The notes under the pieces are model-generated. The model did no database searches. It had not been told where the DNA came from and saw only the letters and a list, made by a program, of their open reading frames with translations. Made by a program: the position numbers and the translations under genes. Positions 23,557 to 35,884 of a stretch of DNA of 64,000 nt are shown here, in pieces (position 1 is the stretch's first letter; each line of letters starts with the position of its first letter). Origin of the DNA: Amanita rubescens (Eukaryota; Basidiomycota; Agaricomycetes; Agaricales; Amanitaceae); assembly GCA_015039365.1 (NCBI GenBank), contig WION01000119.1:62001-126000 (forward strand), read 5' to 3'.

Positions 23557-26500
23557 ATGTCGGCAGAGGATCCACCTCAGGTAGTGAATACTGGTATCTT
23601 TGCTGGATACCAGAATGTTGTTGTTATGGATAGTCAATATAAAGAGGTATTGCATTTCAGCATTTGGTGACGTGGATTTTGTCAATAATGATGACTCATA
23701 GATCAACTACTATCTTGCAGACTATTCCAATATTGATCTACCTCCTTTACCTCCTATCAAACATTCTAGTACTTTCTTTACAGGCCAAGATAAGTACTTG
23801 CAGAAGCTGAAGGATTACTTTGCCCCCAATATGGGAGGCCAAAGAAATTTTGTCCTTTTGCATGGTTTAGGTGGCATTGGAAAGACACAGATTTGCCTTA
23901 AATTCATTGAAGAAAACCCTGATTTGTGAGTAGTTTACACATTAGTATAGTAATTCAATATAACAGACCTATTCAAGGTTCTCTGACATATTCTGGATTG
24001 ATTCTTCTTCACAGAAAAGTATTGAATTTGCACTCACACAGATATCTTTAACCTACAGTACTTCACTAAATGGTAGACCCTCACCCAGATCTGCTCTTGA
24101 TTGGATCTCCCAAACACCCAACTTTTTGATGGTGTATGATGGAGCAGATGAACATTACTCAGTAGTTGAGAACTTCCTCCCACCAGGAAATGGAGGAAAT
24201 GTTCTGATAACAAGTAGGAATATTGGATTGAAGAGGTTGAGCAACAACTCAACAGAGATTCATGGCATGGAAGATAAAGATGCTATGTCCTTGCTTTTGA
24301 AGTCAGCCATGCTTGATGACACAGACAATGATATCTATAATCTGGCCCAGCAGCTTGTTTTGCAATTGGATGGAATCCCTCTTGCCATTGACCAAGCAGG
24401 AGCATACATGCATTTCTGTGAGTGCAGCATTGATAGCTATTTGGGGTTGTATGCAAGATACAAGAATGAGTTAATGAGGGATACACCAGGATTTAAGGGT
24501 GCTTCAGATTATGGGACATCTACATATGGGACATGGGACATTTCTATGAAAAACATGGAGATTATGACTGCAAGCAAAGTTGGGGGAGAAGCTGAGGCAG
24601 CACACAGTGCAATCAGGCTATTAAGGATTTTTGCCTTTTTGAATCATGAGAACATACCTGAAGAATTATTCAAGAATGCTGCAAAAAATTACATACAGAG
24701 AAATGTTGAAGTAAAAAAGTCTGATTTTTTGTTATCAATAAGCCAACTGAGCAATCAGACTTTATTCCTAAGTGAAGATGGGGAATGGGATAGAATGCAG
24801 TTTCTGAATGGAATAAAAGTTTTACACTCTTTTTCTTTGGTCAAAACTGTTAACCACTTGTATTCAATGCACATTCTGGTTAACACCTGGAGTAGGAGTT
24901 GTGTGCCAAAAACAGATGTTGAGAAATACTATTGCAGTGCAAGAGCACTGCTATCCTGTTCAATAGTCTTCAACTGGGAAATTGACAACTATGAATTCTG
25001 CAAATTACTTGCTCCACACATTAGGTCAAATTGCTTCCATGGATTGGAATTAAAATTGAACAGCAAGTACTATGATGATGAATATGAGCAATTTGCACTA
25101 GTATTCCATCACATTGGGAGCTGGGATGAGCAGGAAAAATTGTTACATGTTATAATTCATCAAAGAACAACAAAGCTTGGATCAGATGACCCATCCACTC
25201 TCACCAGCATGGACAATTTGGCATCAACATACAGGAATCAGGGAAGGTGGGATGAGGCAGGGAAGCTTCAAATGGATGTGATGAATTCAAGAAAAACAAA
25301 GCTTGGATCAGACCACCCAGACACTCTCACCAGCATGGCCAATTTGGCATCAACATACAGGAATCAGGGAAGGTGGGATGAAGCAGAGAAGCTTGAGATG
25401 GATGTGATGAATGCATTCAAAACAAAATTTGGATCAGACCACACATCCACTCTCACCAGCATGGCAAATTTGGCATCAACATACTGGAATCAGGGAAGGT
25501 GGGATGAAGCAGAGAAGCTTGACATGGATGTGATGAATGCAAGAAAAACAAAGCTTGGATCAGACCACCCAGACACTCTCACCAGCATGGCCAATTTGGC
25601 ATCAACATACTGTAATCAGGGAAGGTGGGATGAAGCAGAGAAGCTTCAGATGGGTGTGATGAATGCAAGAAAAACAAAGCTTGGATCAGACCACCCAGAC
25701 ACTCTCACCAGCATGGCAAATTTAGCATCAACATACAGGAATCAGGGAAGGTGGGATGAGGGAGAGGAGCTTGATATGGATGTGGTGGATGCATTCAAAA
25801 CAAAGCTTGGATCAGACCACCCAGACACTCTCACCAGCATGGCCAATTTGGCATCAACGTACTGGAGTCAGGGAAGGTGGGATGAGGCAGAGAAGCTTGA
25901 GATGGATGTGATGAATACAACAAAAACAAAGCTTGGATCAGACCACCCAGACACTCTCACCAGCATGGCCAATTTGGCATCAACATACTGGAATCAGGGA
26001 AGGTGGGATGAGGCAGAGAAGCTTGAGATGAATGTGATGAATGCAAGAAAAACAAAGCTTGGATCAGACCACCCAGACACTCTCACCAGCATGGCCAATT
26101 TGGCATCAACATACTGGAATCAGGGAAGGTGGGATGAAGCAGAAAAGCTTCAGATGGATGTGATGAATGCAAGAAAAACAAAATTTGGATCAGACCACCC
26201 AGACACTCTCACCAACATGGCCAATTTGGCATCAACATACTGGAGTCAGGGAAGGTGGGATGAAGCAGAGAAGCTTGAGATGAATGTGATGAATGCAAGA
26301 AAAACAAAGCTTGGATCAGACCACCCATCCACTCTCACCAACATGGCCAATTTGGCATCAAGATACAAGAATCAGGGAAGGTGGGATGAGGCAGAGAAGC
26401 TTGAGATGGATGTGATGAATGCAAGAAAAACAAGGCTTGGATCAGACCACCCAGACACTCTCACCAGCATGGCCAATTTGGCATCAACATATTGGAGTCA

Positions 26501-28081
26501 GGGAAGGTGGGATGAGGCAGAGAAGCTTGAGATGGATGTGATGAATGCAAGAAAAACAAAGCTTGGATCAGACCACCCAGACACTCTCATCAGCATGGCC
26601 AATTTGGCATCAACATACTGGAATCAGGGAAGGTGGGATGAAGCACAGAAGCTTCAGATGGATGTGATGAATGTAAGAAAAGCACAGCTTGGATCAGACC
26701 ACCCAGACACTCTCACCAGCATGGCCAATTTGGCATCAACATACTGGAGTCAGGGAAGGTGTGATGAGGCAGAGAAGCTTCAGATGGATGTGATGAATTC
26801 AAGAAAAACAAAGCTTGGATCAGACCACCCAGACACTCTCACCGGCATGGCCAATTTGGCATCAACATACTGGAATCAGGGAAGGTGGGATGAAGCAGAG
26901 AAGCTTCAGATGGATGTGATGAACACAAGAAAAACAAAGCTTGGATCAGACCACCCAGACACTCTCACCAGCATGGCCAATTTGGCATCAACATACTGGA
27001 ATCAGGGAAGGTGGGATGAGGCAGAGAAGCTTCAGATGGATGTGATGAATGCAAGAAAAACAAAGCTTGGATCAGACCACCCAGACACTCTCACCAGCAT
27101 GGCCAATTTGGCATCAATGTACTGGAGTCAGGGAAGGTGGGATGAGGCAGAGAAGCTTGAGATGGATGTGATGAATGCAACAAAAACAAAGCTTGGATCA
27201 GACCACCCAGACACTCTCACCAGCATGGCCAATTTGGCATCAACATACTGGAGTCAGGGAAGGTGGGATGAAGCAGAGAAGCTTCAGATGGATGTGATGA
27301 ATGTATTCAAAACAGAGCTTGGATCAGACCACCCAGACACTCTCACCAGCATGGCCAATTTGGCATCAACATACAGGAATCAGGAAAGGTGGGATGAGGC
27401 AGAGAAGCTTGAGATGGATGTGATGAATACATTCAAAACAAAGCTTGGATCAGACCACCCAGACACTCTCACCAGCATGGCCAATTTGGCAGTGACATAT
27501 ATGGATCAAGGAGGGCCAAATGAGGCAGAGACACTGGAGTTGGATATGATAAGTGCCCCAAAAGTGAAGTCTGAATCAGACCATCTGGAAGCAACTGTCA
27601 CTACTAATACATGTATCACTAACCAACCCTCTTCCAATAAGGATCTTCAGACAGTTCAGCAAGATGATAGCCAACCTGAAAATATGGTAAGTTAAGTAAG
27701 CTGACCTTGGCTTTTGTCTTATCACTTCTTTTGCTTAGCCAATCAAGCCCCTCAACCAGCTAGAGATCCAACAAGCTGAAGAGCAAGAGCCCATAGTAGG
27801 TGACATGGACATTTGCCTAACTTTTGCTAGATCTGGCTTTTGCATAGATCTCCAGTACCCATGACTATTTCAAGGAGGTTCCACATCAGGTGCAAGAGCA
27901 GAGTCAGGATGTGGTGCCCATGGTATTCTACCCTTGCACACCAATTCCCACTTTACATCTAATGTGTTCTTTGATGTAGCCTTCCAGTTCTGGTGAACAA
28001 CAACTTGAGCACATTGCAATGCAAACTAAGAATCAGTTTATTGAGGGACTCAAGGGCATATGGAGAAAACTGAAGTGTTGA
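23557..28081 (+). CDS. NB-ARC / TPR STAND receptor (fungal NLR-like)
   Basis: Six exons join in frame: 23557-23646, 23702-23925, 23978-27686, 27739-27795, 27848-27922 and 27980-28081. After a short N-terminus (VNTGIFAGYQNVVVMDSQY) come Walker A (HGLGGIGKTQ, about 23860-23887), Walker B (FLMVYDGAD), the ITSRN sensor motif and a GLPL-like motif (LDGIPLAIDQAGAY), i.e. an NB-ARC ATPase switch. The C-terminal half is a run of TPR units of 42 residues. A Gln-rich tail (EIQQAEEQEP, HQVQEQSQD) is encoded by three small exons. Such STAND proteins act in fungal non-self recognition and programmed cell death. There is no classical effector domain; the short N-terminal motif may stand in for one (inference). 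CpG is nearly absent throughout. A diverged copy starts at 62978. Confidence 0.85.
25209..27602 (+). repeat. 126-bp tandem repeats encoding about 19 near-identical TPR units
   Basis: From ATG 25209 the unit MxNLASTYxNQGRWDEAEKL recurs exactly every 126 bp, 18 times, to 27477. A degenerate unit precedes the run, and a final diverged one contains VTYMDQGGPNEAE. Units are almost identical in DNA. Differences concentrate at a few codons: W/R/C/K/M after STY, N or S next, E/Q/D before M, and the pair after VMN (AR, AF, TT, SR, VF). This is the kinesin-light-chain-like TPR type with high internal conservation seen in fungal STAND receptors. Confidence 0.9.
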
Positions 28082-28149
28082 GTACTGTACACCTAGCTTA
28101 GCTATTTTCAATATGAGAGCACAATACCTAGACACCTCAAAACTTCGGC

Positions 28150-28735
28150 CTCAGAATCAGTGCCTCAACCACCACCAGCCTCTTCCCATGCTATCGGAGC
28201 ATGATCTCTACAGCTAACAAATACATATATGTATCTCCAGCCTATTTCAGGGACCGTCGCGTCCAATAAGATCAGCATTTCCTCGTATGTGGTTCCATGA
28301 ACATCCTTGAACCGATAAGTAGTATGACCCCTTTCGAGACGGAAACAAGCCAATTCACCTTAAAGTCAATATACAAAACAGGATACTGTCGAAAGTGCTT
28401 CGAAACGAGCTCGCCATGGTCAGTAATGGCCGTCCCTGCAAACTGGCTGGTAGTTATACATATCTCCGGTGTTTGCCAGACCACGTTTCAGAGGTTGCTG
28501 CGGCAGGAACTCCCTGAAAGGCTCTGCATTAGCAAAATGCAGATATTCGATCAGAAATAAAACTCAAACCGAATCATTGAGAGTATATAGCTCTTTCCAC
28601 AACGTTTCGGGCGCAGAACGAGGTGGTGACTTCCGCGGTCGTGTAGGAAGGCCTCAATGGCGAGGGATATCCATAAATGTGGCATTTTCATGGTCAAATG
28701 TAGCAAAAGAGCTAGGGCCTGAGTAGACCCCCTCT
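28150..28735 (-). pseudogene. AAA-ATPase-like gene remnant
   Basis: Minus-strand pieces resemble the fungal AAA-ATPase-like family (I recall it as PF09820; not searched). They are FATFDHENATFMDIP, then a frame shift, then HLVLRPKRCGKSYILSMIR with a Walker A (about 28610-28580), then FAGTAITDHGELVSKHF and RQYPVLYIDFK. After an intron with GTGAAT and TTCAAG ends comes DVHGTTYEEMLILLD. Frame breaks and the lack of the rest of the domain point to a truncated pseudogene. The CpG-poor NB-ARC gene ends about 70 bp before it. Confidence 0.6.
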
Positions 28736-28851
28736 TGGACTACGACGCGTCGGACATCTCCTTTACTGACGTTGAAATCGCGGCGCGGTGGCGGTGACAC
28801 GGTCACGCCAAAGGTGACGCGATCCGTTGAAGGTCAACCTCCCAGTAAACC

Positions 28852-30189
28852 ATGTCTTCCCCTGTTGAAGTTGAAGTTGCCGAAGGTCATGTTGCGTTAG
28901 TTCTTCTGCAGGGCAGAAATTCGGTCTTCTATCTCGAAATCCCATTGGATATCATCAATAATTTATGTTTGAAGCCCCTCAAGTATCTCCTCTACCTTGG
29001 TTGGTGCATCCTCGGCGCTGAAGGCGTACTGGCTCTTGAACCTGACGGTGATGAGATTGATACCGATGAAGACCTGGATGAAGATGTATACCACTATGTT
29101 ACATATGATGAGCTAGGTATGTTTCTTTCATAATGCCATTGTTGTCATGCACACGCACGACACTTATGACATTCTATCTGTTCAACGAAGATCTCGCCAG
29201 TATTGTCGACCCCGAGGTCATTAAGACCAGGACGAACGTGCCTTCAGAAACTACGGAAATGCGTAACGAATTTTCCACCGATTTGCTGGAGCGTGATGTT
29301 TGTTGCGTGTGGACAGGAACTGATCCGTTTATTGGAGATGGTTTTCATATCATTCCATATAAGCGTGGTTCCGAAGTATGTTTCATAATCTTCTGCTGGG
29401 AATATGTCTCATCGTCCGGCTACTATTTCAGTGGCTTCAGCAGATCATAGAGAATCGACCGAAAGACGACGAGAATGTGAAGGAACTGAATGAGATTAAT
29501 GATATTCGCAACGGCGTCTTCGCGAACTCTGGCATACATCGCGCATTCGATCGGCGCCGTGCAGCCATTCTCAAAGTTTGTCATATTTGTCCGCCTGCTT
29601 GTCTTGTCCTATGTCCCACCAATCCTCACAGACTCCAAACTCTATTCTTCAAACTGAAGACGTTCCTCCACGCCACCTCCGAGAACATATCTCAGAAAAA
29701 GTCAGTTATCCGCCCCGTTGCCGTTACACGCTGCAATGGCTGGTAACCCCGAACGCAAACACGATGTCCTCTATTCCAAACAATAGCGATGCCGCTTTCA
29801 GGAAACGTACACCGAAGCGGGACTACCCATCGGGCGTTTTACTCCACTACATCTACGGTGCTGCAGCCATCAAAAACTGGGGGCGTGGTACGGATGTCCT
29901 TCTGAAAGTCGCAAAACCTGCTTGTCCACGGGTACCTGTCCGAGCACAAGCAGGACCACAGAGAACAATAAACAACAGGACCACTGCAATTAGGAAGCGT
30001 GAGGCGGCCGATCGTCGTAGAGCTGGAGCTTTGGTGGAATCGGAGGACCAGGAGACATGGGATGAATATGACATGATGCTATTTCTTCGGGCAAACACCA
30101 AGGCTGCAAAAGAACGCCGTCTTAAGAAAGCCAGCGAGGATGCTGGTCGTATTGAGCGGTGGAGGGGAGGTGTGTCGCAGGGGGTCTGA
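28852..30189 (+). CDS. HNH-endonuclease-domain protein
   Basis: Four exons join in frame: 28852-29116, 29191-29375, 29432-29575 and 29632-30189 (about 380 residues). An N-terminal domain (MSSPVEVEVAEGHVALVLLQ) is followed by an acidic patch (DGDEIDTDEDLDED). The HNH-like core then reads RDVCCVWTGTDPFIGDGFHIIPYKRG, NDIRNGVFANSGIHRAFDRR: a CxxT/H type finger with the HIIP His and a late His. This matches fungal HNH_2-type proteins. The C-terminus is basic and helical (IRKREAADRRRAGAL, AKERRLKKASEDAGR). Such proteins are numerous and uncharacterised in mushrooms; nuclease activity is presumed from the fold only. Confidence 0.75.
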
Positions 30190-30489
30190 TTGTACTAGTA
30201 GTAACGGTCCCATCACTGCTCTTGAAGGAACAGCTGACTCGTTAAAGCATTGAAGGCAGATTCTACCCGTTGCAGCCGAGATTCTTTTTTCTAGTAGACT
30301 GGCAGGACGGATGACGAAACGTTCGCAGGGCTTCGCAATTGTATTCTACGTAGTGGTTATCAGCATTTCAGCGCTGACATTTCGCGAAGAATGTACTTAA
30401 CACCTAACCATTTCTCACACGGATTGGCAATACTTACCGCCGAGAAGAATAAAGATGTCAGGGAAAATCTAAGATTTGATCTATTATAG

Positions 30490-31590
30490 CATTGGATGGA
30501 TGTCTTATTTACATAATGACCGTCGTCGGTAAAGTGTATTGGAACCAGAAGCTGCATTCTTTCGCGACGCCACGCCCAATCTCCGGCTTAGAGATGATAG
30601 TCGGGTTAAATGCCAGCATCTTGGTACATGCGGTTGATGCTGGCAATACCAGGTCAGGTTCATTGCGTATATACGGCCCAAGTCACTAATCGCGCTTCTT
30701 GCGAATGTTGTCGTACGACAAGTTGAAGCGGGATGTCATCGTTAAGGCCTATAGAAACCTTCGGTCAGAATCCCCTTCACTATATATGCGCATCGCGATG
30801 ACGAGTTTGCTTTATTTTTCCCAGAGTTGCCCGAATCTTCAGTCCTCGTCGTCCAGTACACGATCCCTTCACCGCTTGAATACGGACGCAGAACAAAACT
30901 TATTGACGCCCCTCCAAAGGAACATAGACTGGAGGAAGCGGAAGTGTAGTGCAAAAGCCAGAATGGCTAAAAAATGGGTTCAACGTGACTGGGACGCAAA
31001 AGACCTTAGATATTGAGGTGAGTGCGGATAATTATGGCTCTGAACGTATATTCATGTTGTCTGCATCAAGGAATGTCCAATTTTAACGCCGACGCTCAAC
31101 GCTGCCCTACCCTCTGTCCCCGTCCCATCGAACCAGTGTGCACTGTGCATACGTCAACTGGATCAGAACTATGCACACATATCGCGGGGGCGCTTCGCTT
31201 ACAATCTGTGATTGGTTATTATTCGGCATAAAGACGAAGAAAGCGTAGTTGGAAACTGGAAAGGGGGACAAGACAGCTTTGCAGACGAGGGCGAATTGCT
31301 TCGGATACGGATGCCGACATTCAAGCAGACATAATTTGGTGAAGATGAAACAGACAACGAAGAGGACCTGGATAAAAAATACCCGGAACATCTTCAGGAT
31401 TGCTTCTTTGAAGCTGCGTTTGCTTCTCAAAATGACCAACTACTAGAAGAGGCGTCCAAATCAGCGGCCAAAGCTTGTGTAAGACTAAACCATCGAAAAA
31501 GAAAAAACGGAAAACACAATCCAGACATCGTCCTCGGGTGCGTTTCTTTTCATAACCTCTGCCAATGCTAACCTTATGTTGTTCTTGAAG
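30490..31590 (+). pseudogene. decayed protein-coding region, family unknown
   Basis: Protein-like stretches follow one another on the plus strand in changing frames without convincing introns: SVLEPEAAFFRDATPNLRLR (about 30537-30600), DDEFALFFPELPESSVLVVQ and YTIPSPLEYGRRTKLID (about 30797-30920), VQKPEWLKNGFNVTGTQKTL (about 30950-31010), SNQCALCIRQLDQNYAHISR (about 31130-31190), and an acidic then helical part EDETDNEEDLDKKYPEHLQD to about 31585. One-base shifts separate several of them. I read this as an eroded gene, orientation plus, function unknown. Confidence 0.4.
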
Positions 31591-31665
31591 ATCACACTCT
31601 TGTCGACGTCACGACTTTCAGGAGAGGGCAATAGTGAATTATGACTCTCGCAGGGATGACTCGTC

Positions 31666-33039
31666 TCATCGATATCGTTTGAGCGCCGAGTCGTCGATGT
31701 AAATTTCAACGCCAGATCTTCGAATCGCTTTCAAGGCATCGTAAGGGATGGTTCTGCGGTGAAGGGGGATAGTATGACGATTTAAGCAGAAAGTGCACCA
31801 GCCCAACTGGAGTACCAATCTCTCGAGTGGTACAACGTCACAATTGGCAAGGACCAATCTAGATTCTTTGCCCCGAACTTCCAAGAGATGTGATAGAAAC
31901 TCATCGATCCTGCCGCCAGTGTGACCAGGGCAATATTTAATCTTCAACACCCGCAATTTGGGCAGGTAGATGTGGTTCCCGGATTCTGCAATGCGCCCGA
32001 TAAACCGAGGGGTTTTGATTGTATCTTTGTAGTTCCAGGAGTAGTTCCAGGAGTGCTTGATGACGAGCTCCTCCACATGGACCAGCATCTTCAACATCTC
32101 GGACATCACGATGATTTCACCAAATTCGAGTGTCAATCGGCGAATGTAGCACGATGAACGATTGACCAAAGATAATATCTCTCTGTTATAACTCTCCTGA
32201 TCGTTCTCCGCCACGTCGTAAATATCTAGATGTTCCAGTAAGGGTGCAGTGAACCATGAGAATACGATAGGATGGAGAAGCGTGGTTTCGAAAGATTGAA
32301 GGCGAGCAAGGCGCACGGCTCGAATGTTAGGAGGGGTGGCGTCGCTTATAAGGCAGAGCGTCAGCGTCTCGAGATTTTGTAACTGGATGAGGAATGCCTG
32401 CAGATCGCCACTATAGATTGAGTTGGTTGTTGAATCTATGCTGAGCTTCGTCAATTGTGCCCAGGGGAAATTCCATCCTCTTATCTCTACCGGATCGGTC
32501 AGCTTGAGTTCGGTGAGCCGAGGCGCGACTTCAATGATGTCCGGGTGCAAGTTCCGCATTGCCAGCGTGTCCATATAAATGCTCAGATAAGAGAGAATCG
32601 GAACTTTCGCCCGGAAAAAATCCAGCTCTGACTGGGAAATTACGCTCAGAGTTAATTTATTCCACCGGTACGAGCATGATATCAGTGTTCCGAGTACCAT
32701 TGTAGGAAGAGGTGCATTCAGGTACGTATCATGACAGAGGGAGATGGATATGGTGAGAGGCAGCTGTCCTGATCGTTCGAGGTAGATGATCGTACGACGG
32801 TTCATTTCTGCGAGATAAGCAGCGCTGGTCCGTGTGCGGCGGCGGAGGGAAAGAGAGATCCACAGAGGTGGGTAGGATATAAATGCGTCTCGCCATCGTT
32901 TGCAAACTTGCCCAACAGCCCACGGAAAATCTTGGGTGGTTGGATTGTGCAACAAATTGAGAGAGACAGGATGATGACGGCAAAGGGAATGAAATATTTC
33001 GCAGAGAATTTCGGTGGGTATTCCTGTTTCTGCGCTCAT
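31666..33039 (-). CDS. F-box / leucine-rich-repeat-like protein
   Basis: A single uninterrupted frame of 457 codons. The N-terminus is an F-box (IPTEILCEIFHSLC, then VCKRWRDAFISYPPLWISLS). Next are irregular LRR-like segments (LTELKLTDPVEI, LTKLSIDSTTN, LETLTLCLISD, LEHLDIYDV, LRVLKIKYC). F-box proteins recruit substrates to SCF ubiquitin ligases; this is one of the large expanded agaricomycete set with no known target. A 12-bp duplication (about 32030-32053) gives the repeated SWNY. The start at 33039 leaves the F-box at residues 6-50, as usual. Confidence 0.85.
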   Translation of the reverse strand: MSAETGIPTEILCEIFHSLCRHHPVSLNLLHNPTTQDFPWAVGQVCKRWRDAFISYPPLWISLSLRRRTRTSAAYLAEMNRRTIIYLERSGQLPLTISISLCHDTYLNAPLPTMVLGTLISCSYRWNKLTLSVISQSELDFFRAKVPILSYLSIYMDTLAMRNLHPDIIEVAPRLTELKLTDPVEIRGWNFPWAQLTKLSIDSTTNSIYSGDLQAFLIQLQNLETLTLCLISDATPPNIRAVRLARLQSFETTLLHPIVFSWFTAPLLEHLDIYDVAENDQESYNREILSLVNRSSCYIRRLTLEFGEIIVMSEMLKMLVHVEELVIKHSWNYSWNYKDTIKTPRFIGRIAESGNHIYLPKLRVLKIKYCPGHTGGRIDEFLSHLLEVRGKESRLVLANCDVVPLERLVLQLGWCTFCLNRHTIPLHRRTIPYDALKAIRRSGVEIYIDDSALKRYR

Positions 33040-34359
33040 CTCGTCGCGCAGAACGATAATTTCAGAGATCTAGAAAGTTTGCCGGAAAGAGAGTTTGAGC
33101 AATGCGAGGAGGATACGGAAAGGTAATTGATTGGGAGTCCCTCTCGGATAGGGCGTCTAGAGTCGAATCAGCCTGCGACTTCAAACCTAGTAACGCTGTT
33201 TTTAGTCAAATCCGTGTTAGAGACAAGAAAGCATTTAGTACCATATCAGCGATGGAGAGCAAGCCCTGGCGTGACAGGAATGTCACAGTCTCGCGCGACG
33301 TCATCTCTGTAGAAGGCCGCTCTAGCTCAGAGCCGCATCACTCAATCCCGGTGAGCATGTCCTCCCACCTCGACCATTCCACCACAACATCGCTCTCTAT
33401 GTGACTTGTGTGGCCCAACTGACTGCCCGCCCACGTCAAAAAATTTACCACTCAGCGCTTTGTTCATACCACGCATCGGCGATGTCATTTTTGGCAACTT
33501 GCTCTCTGGCGGTTCCCCCTCTGGCAAGGAACACTCACAAGACTGAATTGCCTATAGTAATGAGTATGTTCTTGCACCACTTTCAAAGTCTCACTGCTCA
33601 TGCCATTCACCATCCAGCCAACACGATAATTTTGCACTCCACCGCTCACCGATTCCCGGCGCTGCGCCGCTCGCCACCCCCTTGCCCAGCACCATCGCTA
33701 TGTCATCAACAACCGGCGCATTCCTCCACTACATGGTAGTACCCGCCGTTCATGCCAATTGCTCTTCTGTCTGCTCGGATCGTACTCGCTAGGGTGCCCT
33801 TTTATTTCCCAGGGTCTTATATGCACATCCCTGTCCTTGGTCCTTTTGAAATGCCTGCATCTCGGGACAGGGAGTTTGGATGGGAGTAGATTATATTCGT
33901 TTTAGTGAGCCGGATATTCTGTGGTCTTGTTCACGTATAACAATTTTGAAAGCATACAGAATCATGAAACGAGGCCCATATCATTTCAGTGCATAGCCTG
34001 TATCGCCATTCGCTGCAAGAAACCTGAATCGTCGCGTCTTGGTGCGTATACAACTCGTAACTGTGACATCCTCATTTACGGATGTCTATAACATCACCCT
34101 ATCCTGCTGATCAATTCCTCGTTTGAAAGCGACGCTTACTTTGGACAGTGAAGCAAACGGCATTCGATGAGCTTCAACTATCAGTACACTGAGGCCAGAT
34201 GGATGACGAACGTCTCGTTTCCTTGCGTGGTTCGGTTCGCGTGACGCATATGCCTACTCCACGCCACTTAGTAAGAACATTTTGTTTCGGCAAAGGTCAA
34301 TACGCAGGCTGCGATAATTGGGTGATGATTAACAAATACAACAGTAGCCATCGAATAGA

Positions 34360-34920
34360 TCACTGACATAAAATTAAATCATCTTCTTGATGGCGCTCGT
34401 ACGTTTCGTTTGATGTTTCAGACATGCGGGATAGTACTACGCTGGCGACCCACAAGCTTTCCCGCCGCCTAGCCTGCTCCCTTCCTTCTCGCTCGAAGCT
34501 CAGGTAACGGTATCTGCAATGATCGTCCAGCATTCCCCGCATGATCTTGAGCTACGTGGATGGAGAATGGGTCCTTAGTTAGCTGCGAATACGCAATGAT
34601 CGCCATCGGAGACGGTAAGCGTTGGGCGCCGGCTGGATAAGTAAAACTTTTCTCGACTATTTTGCCTAACGTTTCGGTTCTAGCCAAGCGTACACTTGCA
34701 TAAATCATAGAACACCTTCATTAACAGGCTCAGAACGGGCCCAGAACGGCGCGAGAGAATATGCCACCAGAGGATAGTACCAAGCTGGGTATTATAGTCT
34801 GGGTCCCGGCATGGCCCATAGTGGGATCAGGGGAAAGTGGGGTATGACGAATGCGCAATACTGGGGGGGGGGTCGACATTGCTACCAAATCAGGGCGGTC
34901 AGACTCGACAGAGGGCAAAG
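34360..34920 (-). pseudogene. unidentified coding vestige in outer left arm
   Basis: Pieces such as MGHAGTQTIIPSL (about 34830-34800), HVAQDHAGNAGRSLQIP and ELRARRKGAG followed by ARRRESLWVASVVLS have counterparts in the right arm at 47495-48005 on the opposite strand. The shared protein-like pattern suggests a second ancestral gene, transcribed outward from the GTPase. No intact frame or known domain is visible. Confidence 0.3.
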
Positions 34921-35884
34921 AGGATAGATGCGTACCGCCAACCTCCGAGCGTTGGCACTGTGCAGGACATTTTCCAACTCATATATTGGCCAAAGGACAG
35001 ATCACCAATGTTGATCGCGATCACGACTGTGTCGGACAACCACCATTAGCAAAATCCCATCCGAGTGGGTAGAATAGGCCCGCGTTTCTCATACGACCGG
35101 CGCTGCAAAGCAGGTTAGTAGGGACGCTGAATTGAAGATGGCGATCCAGACTGTACGTCATATGTCAGCTTTGGCACAAAGTATTTTTTTCCGTTTAGTC
35201 TTGGACACAACTTCCTTGATGCTGCCTGATTGAGAGACAGACGACGGGGATGAAAGCAATGGAGGCGATGAAACACGTGGCCTGAGGAAGTCACTCCGAA
35301 GGCATACCCCCCTCGTTTTCCAATCCACTGGCACGCTCGGAATCAGCCTGCCACGTATTGCTTGGAATACGCTTTGCAGCGAAGAATGGTGGCATGGTTT
35401 GCAGCAAGTCAGAGGTTTCGGACGAAACCTTCGACATTGCTAAATGAAGTAATTGACCAAATACGTACAACTTGGCTTAGGTTCCAGGGGTCCCTGCCTC
35501 GTGCTTGTTCTTCCGCCAAACGCACCAGCCATTCCCATCGCAGTGCTCTCAACTGAACACGTCAGTGTTTCATTTTCATGCCGTTGTCCGGGCTGACCAC
35601 CCTCATTTCAGAGCCTGACACGCCATCTCAGCGCTGCCCAGTGCCGAATTACCTAGACTGCACGTACCACTGGTGAGCTGCAGAAACTGCTGTTACTTCA
35701 CGACTCATGGCAGTGCCACCGTTCCCTAGTAGTACCAGCTGGTTCCTCAATCAAGTTGAACTCGGAGTCTCGGACCCGCTTTCTAGATTCACATCACTTT
35801 CCCCTGTCTTGTCTACTTCTCTCCTGAGCTTGTTATTACTTCTGCACCATACTACAATAAACATTCCACCACAAAGCACTGGTG

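Noticed and set aside
25209..27602. Tandem repeats as a CRISPR-like array
   Set aside because: The 126-bp units are coding TPR repeats without unique spacers, in a eukaryotic gene.
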